64,000 nt of DNA from JBKECO01 sp047974745 (GCA_047974745.1 JBKECO010000006.1:16505-80504); one strand, 5' to 3'; counted from the first letter of the stretch, positions 17,750 to 27,511 are shown. Notes: generated by a model not told the origin, from the sequence alone. A program made the numbers and translations.

Positions 17750-19138
17750 TTACTGCCAATTTGCATCTGCTGCAGTTTTCGCTGCTTCTGCACGATTTGT
17801 ATCCATATTTGCAAGTACTTCATCCACTGTTATGGTTCCCTGGCAGAATGCTACCATGTCTGCACCAAAATCCATCCAGTAATCATTCGTATATTTTGTA
17901 CCTGTCTGCAATACAGAGGTTGTCATTTTTGAAGGATCTACTGTTGCTACAAAAGCTTCTTCTTCTGGCAGCCAGTGCTGAACCAGATTTTCATCTGTAA
18001 CATCCAGATTTGTATAGTTTGGTGAGTTATCGAGGATCTCCTGTAAACTCTCGGTTGTAGTTACGAATTCAAAGAATGTCTTTACAAGTTCTTCGTGTGT
18101 AGTTCCTTTATATCCAAACATGGTAGGACCAGCTGGATTTGTAGGATACCAGGTGTTATCGCCAAGTGGCAGAAGGAACAAACCATATTCATCTTCTGAT
18201 CCTGAGTCATCTTTGATCTGCTGGATGTAGCTTGAGTTTGCCATAGCCATTCCGATGGTTCTGTCGCCAAATTCATTTGCCATATTAGAAGAATCTGTAC
18301 CGATCCAGTCTTCTCCAAGGTAACCAAGATCAGATAATTCTTTGAACTGGTTCAATACTTCTGTCATTTTTGCATCGCCAGCAAAGGTCTTTGAATTATC
18401 GTTCAGACCGTCATACAGTCCAGGTGTAGCTTCCTCGTAAACTCCACCGATCTGGAAGAAAGAAAGCTGATGCTGCCATCCATCTGCACCAGGAACGAAC
18501 CAAGGTGTGATTCCAGCATCTGAAAGTGTTGCGCAAAGTGTTTTAAATTCTTCATATGTTGTTGGTACTGCTAGTCCCATTTCATCAAATAAAGATTTGT
18601 TGTAGACCATAACATATTCAGGTGAATTATGCCAGATCTGCAGTCCGTATAATTTGTCCCCGCTCATACAAGAAGCCCATCTTGCTTCTGGCATAACTGA
18701 CTGCCATTCTGCTCCTGTAAAATCGATACAGTACTGTTCTGGATCAACGATAACTGAATCAATTGCAAAAGGATTGGACTGTATCCAGAAGATATCAGCA
18801 TTTGTTCCTGTAGACAGTTTTGACTGCAAAATATCACTGTACTGATCTGCTGGAATTGTCTGCAGATCCACTGTTACATCATAAGTCTCTTCAAATCTTG
18901 CGATTGTTGTATCATAGCGGTTATCCATCCATCCCGCAGATACGAGAATACTTAATTCCTCACCTGCAAAATCAGCGGATGCCTCTTCTGTGGATGCGTC
19001 AGCAGTCTCTGTGCCTGCATCTGCACTTTCACTTGTGCTGCTGTCTGTTGTGCTGTCTGTGCTGCTGCTTCCACAGCCTGCGAGCACTGCTGCTGTCATA
19101 AATGCTGTTAACATGATTGACAATACTTTTTTCTTCAT
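17750..19138 (-). CDS. Sugar-binding lipoprotein of ABC transporter
   Basis: An extracellular solute-binding protein (family 1) of 462 residues. The signal peptide ends in the lipobox VLAGC, with the lipidated cysteine at C22, followed by a Ser/Thr/Glu-rich linker to about residue 55. The mature part has the two-lobed binding protein pattern (SILVSAGWMDNRYDTTIARF, LYGLQIWHNSPEYVMVYNKS). It leads the transporter operon and is divergent from a histidine kinase/response regulator pair that probably controls it. The ligand is unknown; GH95 downstream suggests a fucosylated oligosaccharide. Confidence 0.93.
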   Translation of the reverse strand: MKKKVLSIMLTAFMTAAVLAGCGSSSTDSTTDSSTSESADAGTETADASTEEASADFAGEELSILVSAGWMDNRYDTTIARFEETYDVTVDLQTIPADQYSDILQSKLSTGTNADIFWIQSNPFAIDSVIVDPEQYCIDFTGAEWQSVMPEARWASCMSGDKLYGLQIWHNSPEYVMVYNKSLFDEMGLAVPTTYEEFKTLCATLSDAGITPWFVPGADGWQHQLSFFQIGGVYEEATPGLYDGLNDNSKTFAGDAKMTEVLNQFKELSDLGYLGEDWIGTDSSNMANEFGDRTIGMAMANSSYIQQIKDDSGSEDEYGLFLLPLGDNTWYPTNPAGPTMFGYKGTTHEELVKTFFEFVTTTESLQEILDNSPNYTNLDVTDENLVQHWLPEEEAFVATVDPSKMTTSVLQTGTKYTNDYWMDFGADMVAFCQGTITVDEVLANMDTNRAEAAKTAADANWQ

Positions 19139-19219
19139 AGAACCCTCCTATTATTTTCGATATAACCCCATATCGGTTAATTGTAGTTTAAGATTATCAG
19201 AATCAGGCTCTGTTTGCCA

Positions 19220-19255
19220 TGCACTTTTTCTCACACCACTTTGCACTTTTTTCAC
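19220..19255. promoter_or_regulatory. Direct repeats upstream of the ABC operon, candidate activator site
   Basis: Two direct copies of TGCACTTTTTYTCAC-type sequence occur at 19220-19234 and 19242-19255, offset by 21-22 bases (two helical turns), as is usual for AraC-type activators. On the minus strand they lie just upstream of weak promoter-like elements (GATAAT or TACAAT) before the binding-protein gene. The adjacent YesN-type regulator is the obvious candidate binder. Confidence 0.5.
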
Positions 19256-19398
19256 AAATTCTATATACTTTCTTACGATTTTTTATTTTCTTTTCCAAAT
19301 TAGACCTTCTGCTCTGTTTATAATTTGTCTTTTTTCATGCAAAATGCTATACTTTTTAATACTTCTATGGTGATTTTCATTGTTTCAGGAGTCTTATT

Positions 19399-21210
19399 AT
19401 GCCAAAAAATACAAAGCAAAAAAAACATGTCAAGCTTCAGCACAGGCTTCTTTATGGATACCTGATACTTGCCGGATGTATCCTTGTGCTGTTCGCTGGA
19501 TTCTTCTATAAATATGTGTCAGAGATTTTGATCGAAAATGAAATGGATTCTCTGAATTCACTCAATGATTCATTTCAGATATCCATCGATGCAGTGATCA
19601 AGGATCTCGATGATACTTCTGCCAATATCAATTACAGCAGTCTTATGGCCAATAAGCTCAATTCAGCATTCGATCTGAATCTGACTCAGAGTCTGACCAA
19701 AGACGTTGCAGATCTTTTTGTCACGATAAATGGTTCCAATATCAAAGCCGATCAAATCAATCTGTATGATTTTGAAGGAAATGTCATGCGAGTCGGAATC
19801 TCCACAGGCATGTCATCTGTTGATACCGACACGCTGAGCTGGATGGATGAGACGAAGTCATTAGGAGGAATCAAACTGATCAGTGTACCTTATGAAACAC
19901 TGATTTATTCCAAGGCTGTAAAAAGTTCGGAATGGTTCGTATCACTCTACCGCACCTACAACAACCCCTATGGCAGGACTGTCGGAGCTATCGAAACGGT
20001 CAAGCGTTGTAAAACGGTATTTAAATCCATTCGTACCTACAGCAAAACAGAAGAGACACCTGCTTCAGTCTACGTCTTTCATCAATCAGGTTCCCTTGCA
20101 TATCCTTATGATCTGACCGAAGAGGAGAAAAAATCAGCGGCCAAATATTTCGCACTGGCATCTTCTTCTGCAGAGGATCATATATTTATTGATCCAGACA
20201 CTGGAGAACGACAGCACTTTGCGGTGACCGTCTCTGACTACAGCGGCTGGACTTTCATCAGTGTGCAGTCAGAAGCCGTGATCCTTGCACCGGTAAACCG
20301 TCTCCTTTCGACCATCGCCCTGGTGGTATGTGTTTTACTGATCGTTGCCGTATTTGCTTCGCTCTATCTTTCCCGTACTATGATCGTACCGATCAAACAT
20401 TTAAAGCATAGGTTCCAGAGACTGGAGCTGGCAACATTCGGTGAATATCAGGAAGAAAATTATGACCCTAAATATGATGAGCTTGCAGAACTCTACACAG
20501 CATTCGAGCATATGAGCAGCAATCTGAAAAGTTCAATGAATGAACTGATCGACACCAGGCAGCAGGAAATCCGTTCCAGAACACTGGCCCTGCAGTCCCA
20601 GACGAATCCGCATTTTTATTACAATACACTATCCAGCATCATGATTCTTGCCGAGAACGAACAAAATGACGATATCGTGCTCTTATGTAAGAACCTGTCC
20701 AGCATCATGCGATATATCACAGACAGCTCTTCTACCCTGGTAACCATAAAAACGGAATTCGACTATGTAGAAAAGTATCTGTATTGTATGAAGGTAAGAT
20801 ATCAGGATAGTCTGACGTATTCCTTTGATGTGGATGATGATCTTCTCGATCGTAAAATACCAAAGCTTTTGATTCAGCCAATCGTTGAGAACGCTTTAAA
20901 ATATGGAACTGACTGTATTCCACCCTGGAATATTCAGGTTCGAGGCAAAAAGTATAAGGATCGATGGATGCTTGAAGTCATAGATTCCGGAACGGGATTT
21001 AGCCAGGAGGCAATTGAGCAGATCCATGTGCAGATGAAGAAAATCAACAAAAATGAGGGAATGCCCGAACTGGGAATTGATGGTCTGGGAATTGCAAATG
21101 TATATGGGAGATGGAAGCTGATTGCAAAGAACCGTGCACTTTTTGAAATCGGCAACACAGTCGATGGACATGGAATCGTCTCGATCGGACTACTTCTTGA
21201 AAATGGCTGA
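19399..21210 (+). CDS. YesM-type sensor histidine kinase
   Basis: A membrane sensor of 603 residues: transmembrane helix 1 at about 18-40, an extracellular sensing domain to about 295, helix 2 at about 298-322, a HAMP linker, then the His_kinase domain of the LytS/YesM class with the phospho-acceptor in QTNPHFYYNTLSS and an HATPase domain (QPIVENALKYG; GTGFS; GLGIANVYGRW). These kinases pair with AraC-type response regulators and sense extracellular sugars. It is divergent from the sugar ABC operon and 33 bases upstream of its regulator gene. Confidence 0.95.
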   Translation: MPKNTKQKKHVKLQHRLLYGYLILAGCILVLFAGFFYKYVSEILIENEMDSLNSLNDSFQISIDAVIKDLDDTSANINYSSLMANKLNSAFDLNLTQSLTKDVADLFVTINGSNIKADQINLYDFEGNVMRVGISTGMSSVDTDTLSWMDETKSLGGIKLISVPYETLIYSKAVKSSEWFVSLYRTYNNPYGRTVGAIETVKRCKTVFKSIRTYSKTEETPASVYVFHQSGSLAYPYDLTEEEKKSAAKYFALASSSAEDHIFIDPDTGERQHFAVTVSDYSGWTFISVQSEAVILAPVNRLLSTIALVVCVLLIVAVFASLYLSRTMIVPIKHLKHRFQRLELATFGEYQEENYDPKYDELAELYTAFEHMSSNLKSSMNELIDTRQQEIRSRTLALQSQTNPHFYYNTLSSIMILAENEQNDDIVLLCKNLSSIMRYITDSSSTLVTIKTEFDYVEKYLYCMKVRYQDSLTYSFDVDDDLLDRKIPKLLIQPIVENALKYGTDCIPPWNIQVRGKKYKDRWMLEVIDSGTGFSQEAIEQIHVQMKKINKNEGMPELGIDGLGIANVYGRWKLIAKNRALFEIGNTVDGHGIVSIGLLLENG

Positions 21211-21255
21211 TCTATTCCGGAATAAAATCAAAACAGGAAATCATTGGGGGTATCT

Positions 21256-22005
21256 ATGAAATATACGGTAGTTGTAGCAGAGGATGAAGTACTTTTACTA
21301 AATAATCTGATCAAAAAAATAAATGAATCCGATACGGAATTCGAAGTCATTGGTTCTGCTCAGACAGGACTTCAGGCATATGAGCTGATCGAGGCACTTG
21401 CGCCGGATCTGCTGATCACGGATATCAAGATGCCAGTCATGGATGGACTCGAGCTGATCCAAAAGGTGTCTACCTATTATCCGAATACTGATTTTATCAT
21501 AACCAGTGGATATTCAGATTTTGAGTATGCAAAAGCAGCCTTAAAATACCATGTCAGTGACTATCTTTTAAAGCCGGTGGACAAAGAAGAGCTCCATCAT
21601 GCGCTGATGGAGCTAAGTAACAAATATAAAAGTGAATATACAGATCTGCTGAACATTTTTTCCGGTGCGGATCAGCCTCAGTCTTCGTCTGACATTGCCG
21701 CTCTGGTCAAAGAATATCTCACAAAGAACTATATGTCTGATATCAACCTGAATCAGATCGCCCACAACCTGAACTACAGCTCCAGCTATCTGACTAAAAT
21801 CTTTGTGCAGCAATATGAATCTACTCCCTCTAAATATCTGATCTCCATTCGGATACAGAAAGCACAGCAGCTGCTCTCACATAACCAGGAGCTCTCCGTT
21901 CGTCAGATCGGAGAAGCAGTGGGATATCCGGAGCAGGGATATTTCAGCAGGATCTTCAAGAAGCAGACAGGTGTGAGTCCGCTGGAGTTTCGCGAACGGC
22001 AATAG
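21256..22005 (+). CDS. YesN-type AraC response regulator
   Basis: A response regulator of 249 residues from ATG (MKYTVVVAEDE), preceded by GGGGG; the upstream TTG gives a worse start. The receiver domain has the acidic pair ED near residue 9 and the phospho-acceptor Asp in LLITDIKMP; the C-terminal 100 residues hold two helix-turn-helix motifs of the AraC/XylS type (INLNQIAHNLNYSSSYLTKI and GEAVGYPEQGYFSRIFKKQT). It partners the YesM-type kinase just upstream and likely activates the divergent ABC-GH95 operon. Confidence 0.95.
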   Translation: MKYTVVVAEDEVLLLNNLIKKINESDTEFEVIGSAQTGLQAYELIEALAPDLLITDIKMPVMDGLELIQKVSTYYPNTDFIITSGYSDFEYAKAALKYHVSDYLLKPVDKEELHHALMELSNKYKSEYTDLLNIFSGADQPQSSSDIAALVKEYLTKNYMSDINLNQIAHNLNYSSSYLTKIFVQQYESTPSKYLISIRIQKAQQLLSHNQELSVRQIGEAVGYPEQGYFSRIFKKQTGVSPLEFRERQ

Positions 22006-22104
22006 GATGGCTTATAATAGGACTTCTGCTGTAAAAATATCGTTAACCTCTTCCTCGGCCTTTGGCCATTGAAATTTCATCCCTTCTAGAAGTTTTTTGC
22101 CTAT

Positions 22105-22558
22105 TTAGGATTGACTTTTCATAGCTGGTATCTTCTTTCTTGAATTTGAAGTTATTTGAAGAAAAATATTGGTAAAAATATTTAAAAGCAGAAAAAATAG
22201 TGAAAGAAAATATCCGAAATACAGTGTTTGTAAAAAATGCAATTTCATAACGCTTATTGGGTAATAATAAGAAGTAAGTAAAGTGAGGGCTATCAATAAA
22301 ATGAAATTACACAAAATCGGAAAAAGATAGTGTTTTTTTAATAAAGAGAGCACTTGGATAATAATACAAAGGAAATAGATAAGGAACAAGCGATAGTGTT
22401 CCATTGCCAATGCATTAAATCCATTAATGAACCCCAAAGAATAAATTTCAGGATTTGCAGTGTCTGGAATTAGTACGTTTTGATACCAAGGAAGCGGACA
22501 GAATAACAGAGGAAATACTAATAAAATAAGTGGGGAACTATTTAATAGTTTTTTTCAT
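22105..22558 (-). pseudogene. Small polytopic membrane protein, frameshifted in an A7 tract
   Basis: On the minus strand AAAAGGAG precedes an ATG at 22556-22558, followed by seven As (22549-22555). Read literally, it gives MKKTIK and stops. With one A fewer the frame continues without a stop for about 150 residues: MKKLLNSSPLILLVFPLLF, then about four more hydrophobic segments, ending IPAMKSQS. The intact part otherwise has only a weak internal TTG start at 22437. The gene could be a true pseudogene, phase-variable by slippage in the homopolymer, or a sequencing error. I do not recognise the family. It is AT-rich relative to its neighbours. Confidence 0.6.
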
Positions 22559-22643
22559 GAATTCTCCTTTTCAAAAACTGAGCCAAAGTGCTTCGCCACA
22601 TCAACTACTTTTCAGCATTATATTTATGATGATAATCGATATT

Positions 22644-22733
22644 CTATAATAACAGAACCAAAAATATTATTGAACAAATAATCTCTCTAATCTTCCAGCA
22701 ATACTGAATCAGTTCATTATTTACTTCTGACAT
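22644..22733 (-). CDS. Possible 29-residue membrane peptide
   Basis: A minus-strand ORF beginning MSEVNNELIQYCWKIREI and ending with a hydrophobic tail (ICSIIFLVLLL). GGTGA lies 8 bases upstream of the ATG. The amphipathic plus single-helix layout is typical of small membrane peptides, but it may be chance or a gene remnant. It precedes the frameshifted membrane protein on the same strand. Confidence 0.25.
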   Translation of the reverse strand: MSEVNNELIQYCWKIREIICSIIFLVLLL

Positions 22734-22802
22734 CTATCATATCACCATACTTATGAATCTACTTTAGCAAAAAAGGAAAGAATTATCAAATATTTCTATG
22801 AC

Positions 22803-25199
22803 TTAGATTTTCCGTCCATCCACATATACCTCATAATCAAAGGTATTTTTCATTCCATGAAAGCTTCCAACACGTGGTTCCACTGTCAGCTTTTGTTCTT
22901 TTTCTGACCAGTGTATCTTAGTGGTGGCATAGGCACCCTTCTCATAATTGTAATTATTGCCTTCATCTTCATAAAGTGTGAAGTCTGCATCAGCACCAGA
23001 ATATACATGGATCTGAAGTGGTGCATTCGCCTCCTCGTCTGCATACTGCAGCCCTTCCTGCATTGGAAGTATGCTTCCAGCTTTGATGAACAGCGGCATT
23101 TTTGAAAGAGGTGCATCTGCTTTTATCGTTTGACCGCCCTCAAAACGTTCCCCGCTCCAGTAATCGATCCACTGTGTTCCTGCCGGAAGATAGCAGCTCC
23201 ATGTCTTATCTGTATCTTCTAATTCAATATTCCCTGCTTCAAAGTACATTGGTTCTGTAACTGGGCAGACAAGTATATTTTCACCGAACATAAACTCGTT
23301 ACCGATATCCCTGACCTTTTTATCAGCTGCAAAATCGAACATCAGACTTCGCATGATCGTTCCCTGTTCCAGTCTGACTTCTCCAGCCAGCGAATAGATG
23401 TATGGCATCAGTCGGTATCTCAGCTTGATGAACTTCTCTATGGTATCATAGAATATTTCACCCTTTTCTCCAAAGTTCCAGATCTCTCTTGGAGTATCTG
23501 TACCATGTGAACGAAACATTGGTAAAAAGGTTCCGAACTGGAGCCAGCGGACATACAGTTCTTTATAGCCTCTATCTTTTACGCCCTCATCATAGGCTGC
23601 TTTCCAGAACCACTTGGGTGTTGGATCACCACTGCAGCTGCAGCCTCTGTTCTGCCACTTTTCCCCGACTGTAAAAAATCCTCCAATATCCAGTGTCCAG
23701 TAAGGATAGCCGGAAAGTCCCATATTCAGTCCTTCTGCAATCTGATCCTTCATAGTCTGCCAGGAAGCAGAGATATCTCCCGACCAGAGCATGGCTCCAT
23801 ATTTTTGACCTGAGGCATAACCGGAACGAGTCAGATTCAGAACACGTATATCCTCTGTCGCTTTACGCTGGTTCTCAAACATCCCCTTGGCATGCATCAG
23901 AGCAAAGCCATTTGCCAGCTCTGGTTCCAGGAATTTTTTGTGTTCTTGGCCTACCAGTTCAAAGCGTTCCCATGGTTCTCTTTTGATCTCTCCACCCCAG
24001 TCCGGACCGGAGAATGGCTCTGTAGAATCGCACCACCAGCTGTCAAATCCACCGTCAAACAGTTCTTTTTTGGCCTGATTAAAATACATCTCTCTCGCCT
24101 CTTTGGAAAAAGCATTGTAGGTGGAAAGATCATTCAGCAGGAAGCCTGCATTTAAAAATTCTGTGTGGTTTTTCCCTCCGGTATTCATATTTGGCCATAC
24201 GGATACCATGGCATGAGCATGCATGTCATGTATCTGATCCATCTGTTCCCTCAGATCACCATACCGTGCCGGATCAAGGCATTTTTCGCCCCAGTTTCCC
24301 GGCTCCCAGGTGTTCCAGTCCTGAACCACACAGTCGAGGGGAACTTCTCTTGTTCTATATTCCCTGACCACATCAGCCAGCTCTTTGGCGGTATAATACT
24401 GCTCTTTGGACTGAATGTATCCATATGCCCATTTTGGCAGCATTGCAGCATCCCCAGTCAGATAGCGGAACCCTGCGACGATCTCATCCATGTCAGTTCC
24501 ACAGACCATATAATAATCAAGATAAGGAATCGTGTCAAAAAAGAGATAGCTTCCATTGTGATCATCTTCAAATGTCATCAATGAGCAGGTATCGAAGAAC
24601 ATACCATAGCCTTCAGAAGAAACGAACATTGGCATTGGAATCCGCATATTATGCTGATAGAGATACTGGTTATGGTGTCTGTAGTTATAGATTCCCTCTT
24701 CTGCCTGACCAAGTCCATAGATTCCTTCTTCTGCTTTGAATTCAAAATGCAACTTTCCGCGGTATGCCTGATGATCGATATATTCGCGCAGATTCTTGAT
24801 GAAATTCCGCTCTCCATCCACAGTCTTGACACGGTCAATAATGGGTTCCTCTCCATCCGTGGTATATTTTTTTACATCAGTCAGGGCAAATTCTTTTTGT
24901 CCCTCCTGCAGCAGGACTGCACCGGTGCTACTGTCCTTCCATGTGAGAATTCCGCTTTTTTTATCGGCTGAAACGGTGACACGGGAAGTCTTTAGAATGA
25001 CATGTGAGTCTGTTTCTAAACTATCAAAGTTCACAGTCTGCGCTTCTCTTTTTTCTCGAAGCATGGACTCCTGCTCTTTGATCTCTTCTCTGCTGTAGAT
25101 ACAGCGAATGATCGTATCTGTGACCGGCTGTAATTTCATCTGAAACTGATCTGCGATCAGTAAAGCCCCATCTGTTAAAAATTGTACTGCAAACCCCAT
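22803..25199 (-). CDS. GH31 alpha-glycosidase
   Basis: A 798-residue family 31 glycosidase (alpha-glucosidase/alpha-xylosidase type). It has an N-terminal galactose-mutarotase-like domain (about 1-240), a TIM barrel with nucleophile D391 in WWCDSTEPF and acid/base candidate D475 in LWSGDISASW, a proximal beta domain, and a C-terminal DUF5110-type domain ending VYVDGRKI. There is no signal peptide, so it is cytoplasmic. The exact substrate cannot be read from the motifs. It follows an AraC regulator by 39 bases on the same strand. Confidence 0.93.
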   Translation of the reverse strand: MGFAVQFLTDGALLIADQFQMKLQPVTDTIIRCIYSREEIKEQESMLREKREAQTVNFDSLETDSHVILKTSRVTVSADKKSGILTWKDSSTGAVLLQEGQKEFALTDVKKYTTDGEEPIIDRVKTVDGERNFIKNLREYIDHQAYRGKLHFEFKAEEGIYGLGQAEEGIYNYRHHNQYLYQHNMRIPMPMFVSSEGYGMFFDTCSLMTFEDDHNGSYLFFDTIPYLDYYMVCGTDMDEIVAGFRYLTGDAAMLPKWAYGYIQSKEQYYTAKELADVVREYRTREVPLDCVVQDWNTWEPGNWGEKCLDPARYGDLREQMDQIHDMHAHAMVSVWPNMNTGGKNHTEFLNAGFLLNDLSTYNAFSKEAREMYFNQAKKELFDGGFDSWWCDSTEPFSGPDWGGEIKREPWERFELVGQEHKKFLEPELANGFALMHAKGMFENQRKATEDIRVLNLTRSGYASGQKYGAMLWSGDISASWQTMKDQIAEGLNMGLSGYPYWTLDIGGFFTVGEKWQNRGCSCSGDPTPKWFWKAAYDEGVKDRGYKELYVRWLQFGTFLPMFRSHGTDTPREIWNFGEKGEIFYDTIEKFIKLRYRLMPYIYSLAGEVRLEQGTIMRSLMFDFAADKKVRDIGNEFMFGENILVCPVTEPMYFEAGNIELEDTDKTWSCYLPAGTQWIDYWSGERFEGGQTIKADAPLSKMPLFIKAGSILPMQEGLQYADEEANAPLQIHVYSGADADFTLYEDEGNNYNYEKGAYATTKIHWSEKEQKLTVEPRVGSFHGMKNTFDYEVYVDGRKI

Positions 25200-25238
25200 T
25201 TTCTCTTTCTCCTTTAGCCTTGGACTATTCTGATGTCC

Positions 25239-26105
25239 TTATTTCTTTTTGTTCGGAAGTTCCCCAATGTGCTTTTTATATAGGCGGTAAAAATTAGACA
25301 TATTTCGAAATCCGCATTCCATGGCGATGGCAGACATACTCATATCTGTGGCCTGGGCGAGATCCGAAGCTTTTTTCAATCTGAGCTTTGTTACATATTC
25401 ACTGAAGGTCTTATTTGTCACTTTTCGAAAATAGCCGCTGAAGTAATTCGGGCTCATGTATACCAGATTGGCCACTTCCTCTAAGGTTATTTTTTCTGAA
25501 AAATGGGCATTGATATAATGAAATGCCTCTTCAAGACGCTTCATCGCCTTCTTCTTATCTGTAAGACTTTCTCGCTGCGATAGAGAATCTTTGGTATTTT
25601 GATAATAGCGTATCAAATAAGTAAGCATACGTAGTGTATCCGCTTTGATCACATAGCGAAATCCCAGCTCTTCTCCTGTATATTCCTCAAAAGCCTCCAT
25701 CATCATCTGGTAGATCCTTGCGGTATTCTGATCAGTGGCATCCACCTTATTGTGAAAATTACTTCCCCTTTCTGCAAAGGGCTTCAGATAATCTGCATTT
25801 AAGATATCTGTCGGATCCAAGATCAGTTCCGGTGCGAACATAACCACCAATACCTGCATCTCATCACCGGTGACGATCCATCCATGCGGCTCTACCTGAT
25901 TAAATATAATCAGATCGCCCGGATTCATCTCATACTTTACGCCATTTACAAAATACTGCCCTGATCCATGTTCTACATAGGTGATCTCGCAATAATCGTG
26001 ATAGTGGAAAGACTCCTCCGTATTGTTCTCTTTTTTCAATAAGAACCGGTCCATCCGAAATGGAAAAACCGGATTTAATTCCGTTGTCTCTTTAAATATG
26101 ACCAT
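25239..26105 (-). CDS. AraC family regulator with cupin sensor
   Basis: A 288-residue regulator: an N-terminal cupin-like sugar-sensing domain (ESFHYHDYCEITYVEHGSG; PGDLIIFNQVEPHGW) and two C-terminal HTH motifs (ITLEEVANLVYMSPNYFSGY; MSAIAMECGFRNMSNFYRLY). It is cotranscribed ahead of GH31 and is the likely local activator of that gene. Confidence 0.93.
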   Translation of the reverse strand: MVIFKETTELNPVFPFRMDRFLLKKENNTEESFHYHDYCEITYVEHGSGQYFVNGVKYEMNPGDLIIFNQVEPHGWIVTGDEMQVLVVMFAPELILDPTDILNADYLKPFAERGSNFHNKVDATDQNTARIYQMMMEAFEEYTGEELGFRYVIKADTLRMLTYLIRYYQNTKDSLSQRESLTDKKKAMKRLEEAFHYINAHFSEKITLEEVANLVYMSPNYFSGYFRKVTNKTFSEYVTKLRLKKASDLAQATDMSMSAIAMECGFRNMSNFYRLYKKHIGELPNKKK

Positions 26106-26240
26106 AGTTTATCCTCATTTGTTCGAATGGTTTTAGTGTAGCATGTCGACTTCCTTTTTACTATATGTAACTTTAACAGAGGCGCTGTTTAATATCATCT
26201 ACTATTCTACGATTATTGTGTACTATGTTACGAGGACATA

Positions 26241-26287
26241 AAAAGAAAAGACAGTCCCCGACAAGGTCGTTCTTGCCGGATGGCTGT
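26241..26287 (-). terminator. Terminator after the LacI-type regulator
   Basis: On the minus strand ACAG-CCATCCGGCAAG pairs with CTTGTCGGGGACTGT (with G-U pairs and one bulge), followed by TTTTCTTTTT. It lies 36 bases after the LacI-type stop codon. Confidence 0.7.
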
Positions 26288-26322
26288 CTGGAATGTTCTG
26301 ATTACCTGTTCATTCTCTTTCC

Positions 26323-27345
26323 TTAGATTGAGCTCTTTCGAATAAGCAATGGAGAATGAATCACAACCTCTCGATCATACTCCTCCGGCGTGATCTTTCC
26401 ATTCATATAATCCAAAAGCAGCTGAATAGAGGCCTTTCCCATCTCCACAACAGGAACATGAATATCTGTCAGTTGCGGGTAAAACTGTGTTCCCTGATCC
26501 AATATATGCTCAACGCTGACCAAGGATACATCCTCTGGGACTTTCAGATTTAGTGAAGTAAGTGTACTGATGATCGGCTGAATATCGGAGATCAATTCTG
26601 AAAATATTCCAGTCGGAGGATTCGGCTGTCCAAAGCTTGCTTTCATAGTTTCATGCAGTGCCCTCTGATCCATATTTTTATACACAAAGATCACTTCCAT
26701 TTTTCTATGACTAAAAAAACCCATGTCCTCCCATTCCCTAATCAAAATATCCGGCTCTCTCATACAGATGAAGAACACTTTTCTGTGTCCCGTCTGGTAA
26801 AAGTATTCGAGTACTGTATTCAAATACTGATTGTATTCAGCATAGACATGAAGCCCCTTATTGTAATTATGTATATGTCCAATATACACAATGGGCATCT
26901 TCGATTCGATCAAAGCGCGAAATGTGGCTGTATCATCTGGCAAATGTCCGATAATGAGTCCATCAATTTTCTTTTGCTTGAACATTGTAACGATATCATG
27001 TTCCATATTATCTTTTGAATTGATCACAAGCAAATTAATTCCTTCTCGTTCCATGATCGCATTGATACCTCGAAAAAGTTCCGAGTGGAAAATCGAAGTA
27101 GTGGTATCAACATCAGGGTCGTCCGGGAACGAACGTTGTATGGAGGTCATAAATCCAATGATCGAACTCTTGTTATGAGCAAAATTCTGTGCAAGTGCAT
27201 TTGGCGTAAAATTGAGCATCTGCATTGCACTATATACTTTTTTTTCTGTGTCTGGGCTTACATTGCCGGTTCTATTCAGCACTCTTGAAACAGTTGCCGT
27301 TGAAACACCAGCTAATTTCGCCACATCATAAATTGTACTAATCAT
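26323..27345 (-). CDS. LacI family transcriptional regulator
   Basis: A 340-residue repressor from the ATG at 27343-27345 (MISTIYDVAKLAGVS), chosen because GGGTG precedes it and it places the HTH at the very N-terminus as is normal; an upstream start would add 23 residues. The HTH and hinge (TVSRVLNRTGNVSPDTEKKV) are followed by a periplasmic-binding-protein-like effector domain. It is divergent from the sulfatase operon, whose promoter contains two matching palindromic operators. Confidence 0.94.
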   Translation of the reverse strand: MISTIYDVAKLAGVSTATVSRVLNRTGNVSPDTEKKVYSAMQMLNFTPNALAQNFAHNKSSIIGFMTSIQRSFPDDPDVDTTTSIFHSELFRGINAIMEREGINLLVINSKDNMEHDIVTMFKQKKIDGLIIGHLPDDTATFRALIESKMPIVYIGHIHNYNKGLHVYAEYNQYLNTVLEYFYQTGHRKVFFICMREPDILIREWEDMGFFSHRKMEVIFVYKNMDQRALHETMKASFGQPNPPTGIFSELISDIQPIISTLTSLNLKVPEDVSLVSVEHILDQGTQFYPQLTDIHVPVVEMGKASIQLLLDYMNGKITPEEYDREVVIHSPLLIRKSSI

Positions 27346-27511
27346 ATAATCACCCGTCACATTATAACATACATGCAAATATATTGGCGATATGAACTGC
27401 TCTTTTTTTAACAATCTGTTATTTTTTCTATAGGTACGAACATCTTGTATAAATTGGACGGTCTGTTTTTAGTGAAAAGCGACAAAGTATTCATTATTAC
27501 ATTATTTCATA

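Noticed and set aside
22018..22104. Terminator after the YesN-type regulator (CTTCTAGAAG then TTTTTT)
   Set aside because: The palindrome has no room for a loop and the flanking sequence gives no longer stem; too weak to call.
27460..27500. cre (CcpA) site near GTGAAAAGCGACA
   Set aside because: One extra base disrupts the TGWAANCGNTNWCA pattern; no convincing cre was seen anywhere in the promoter regions scanned.
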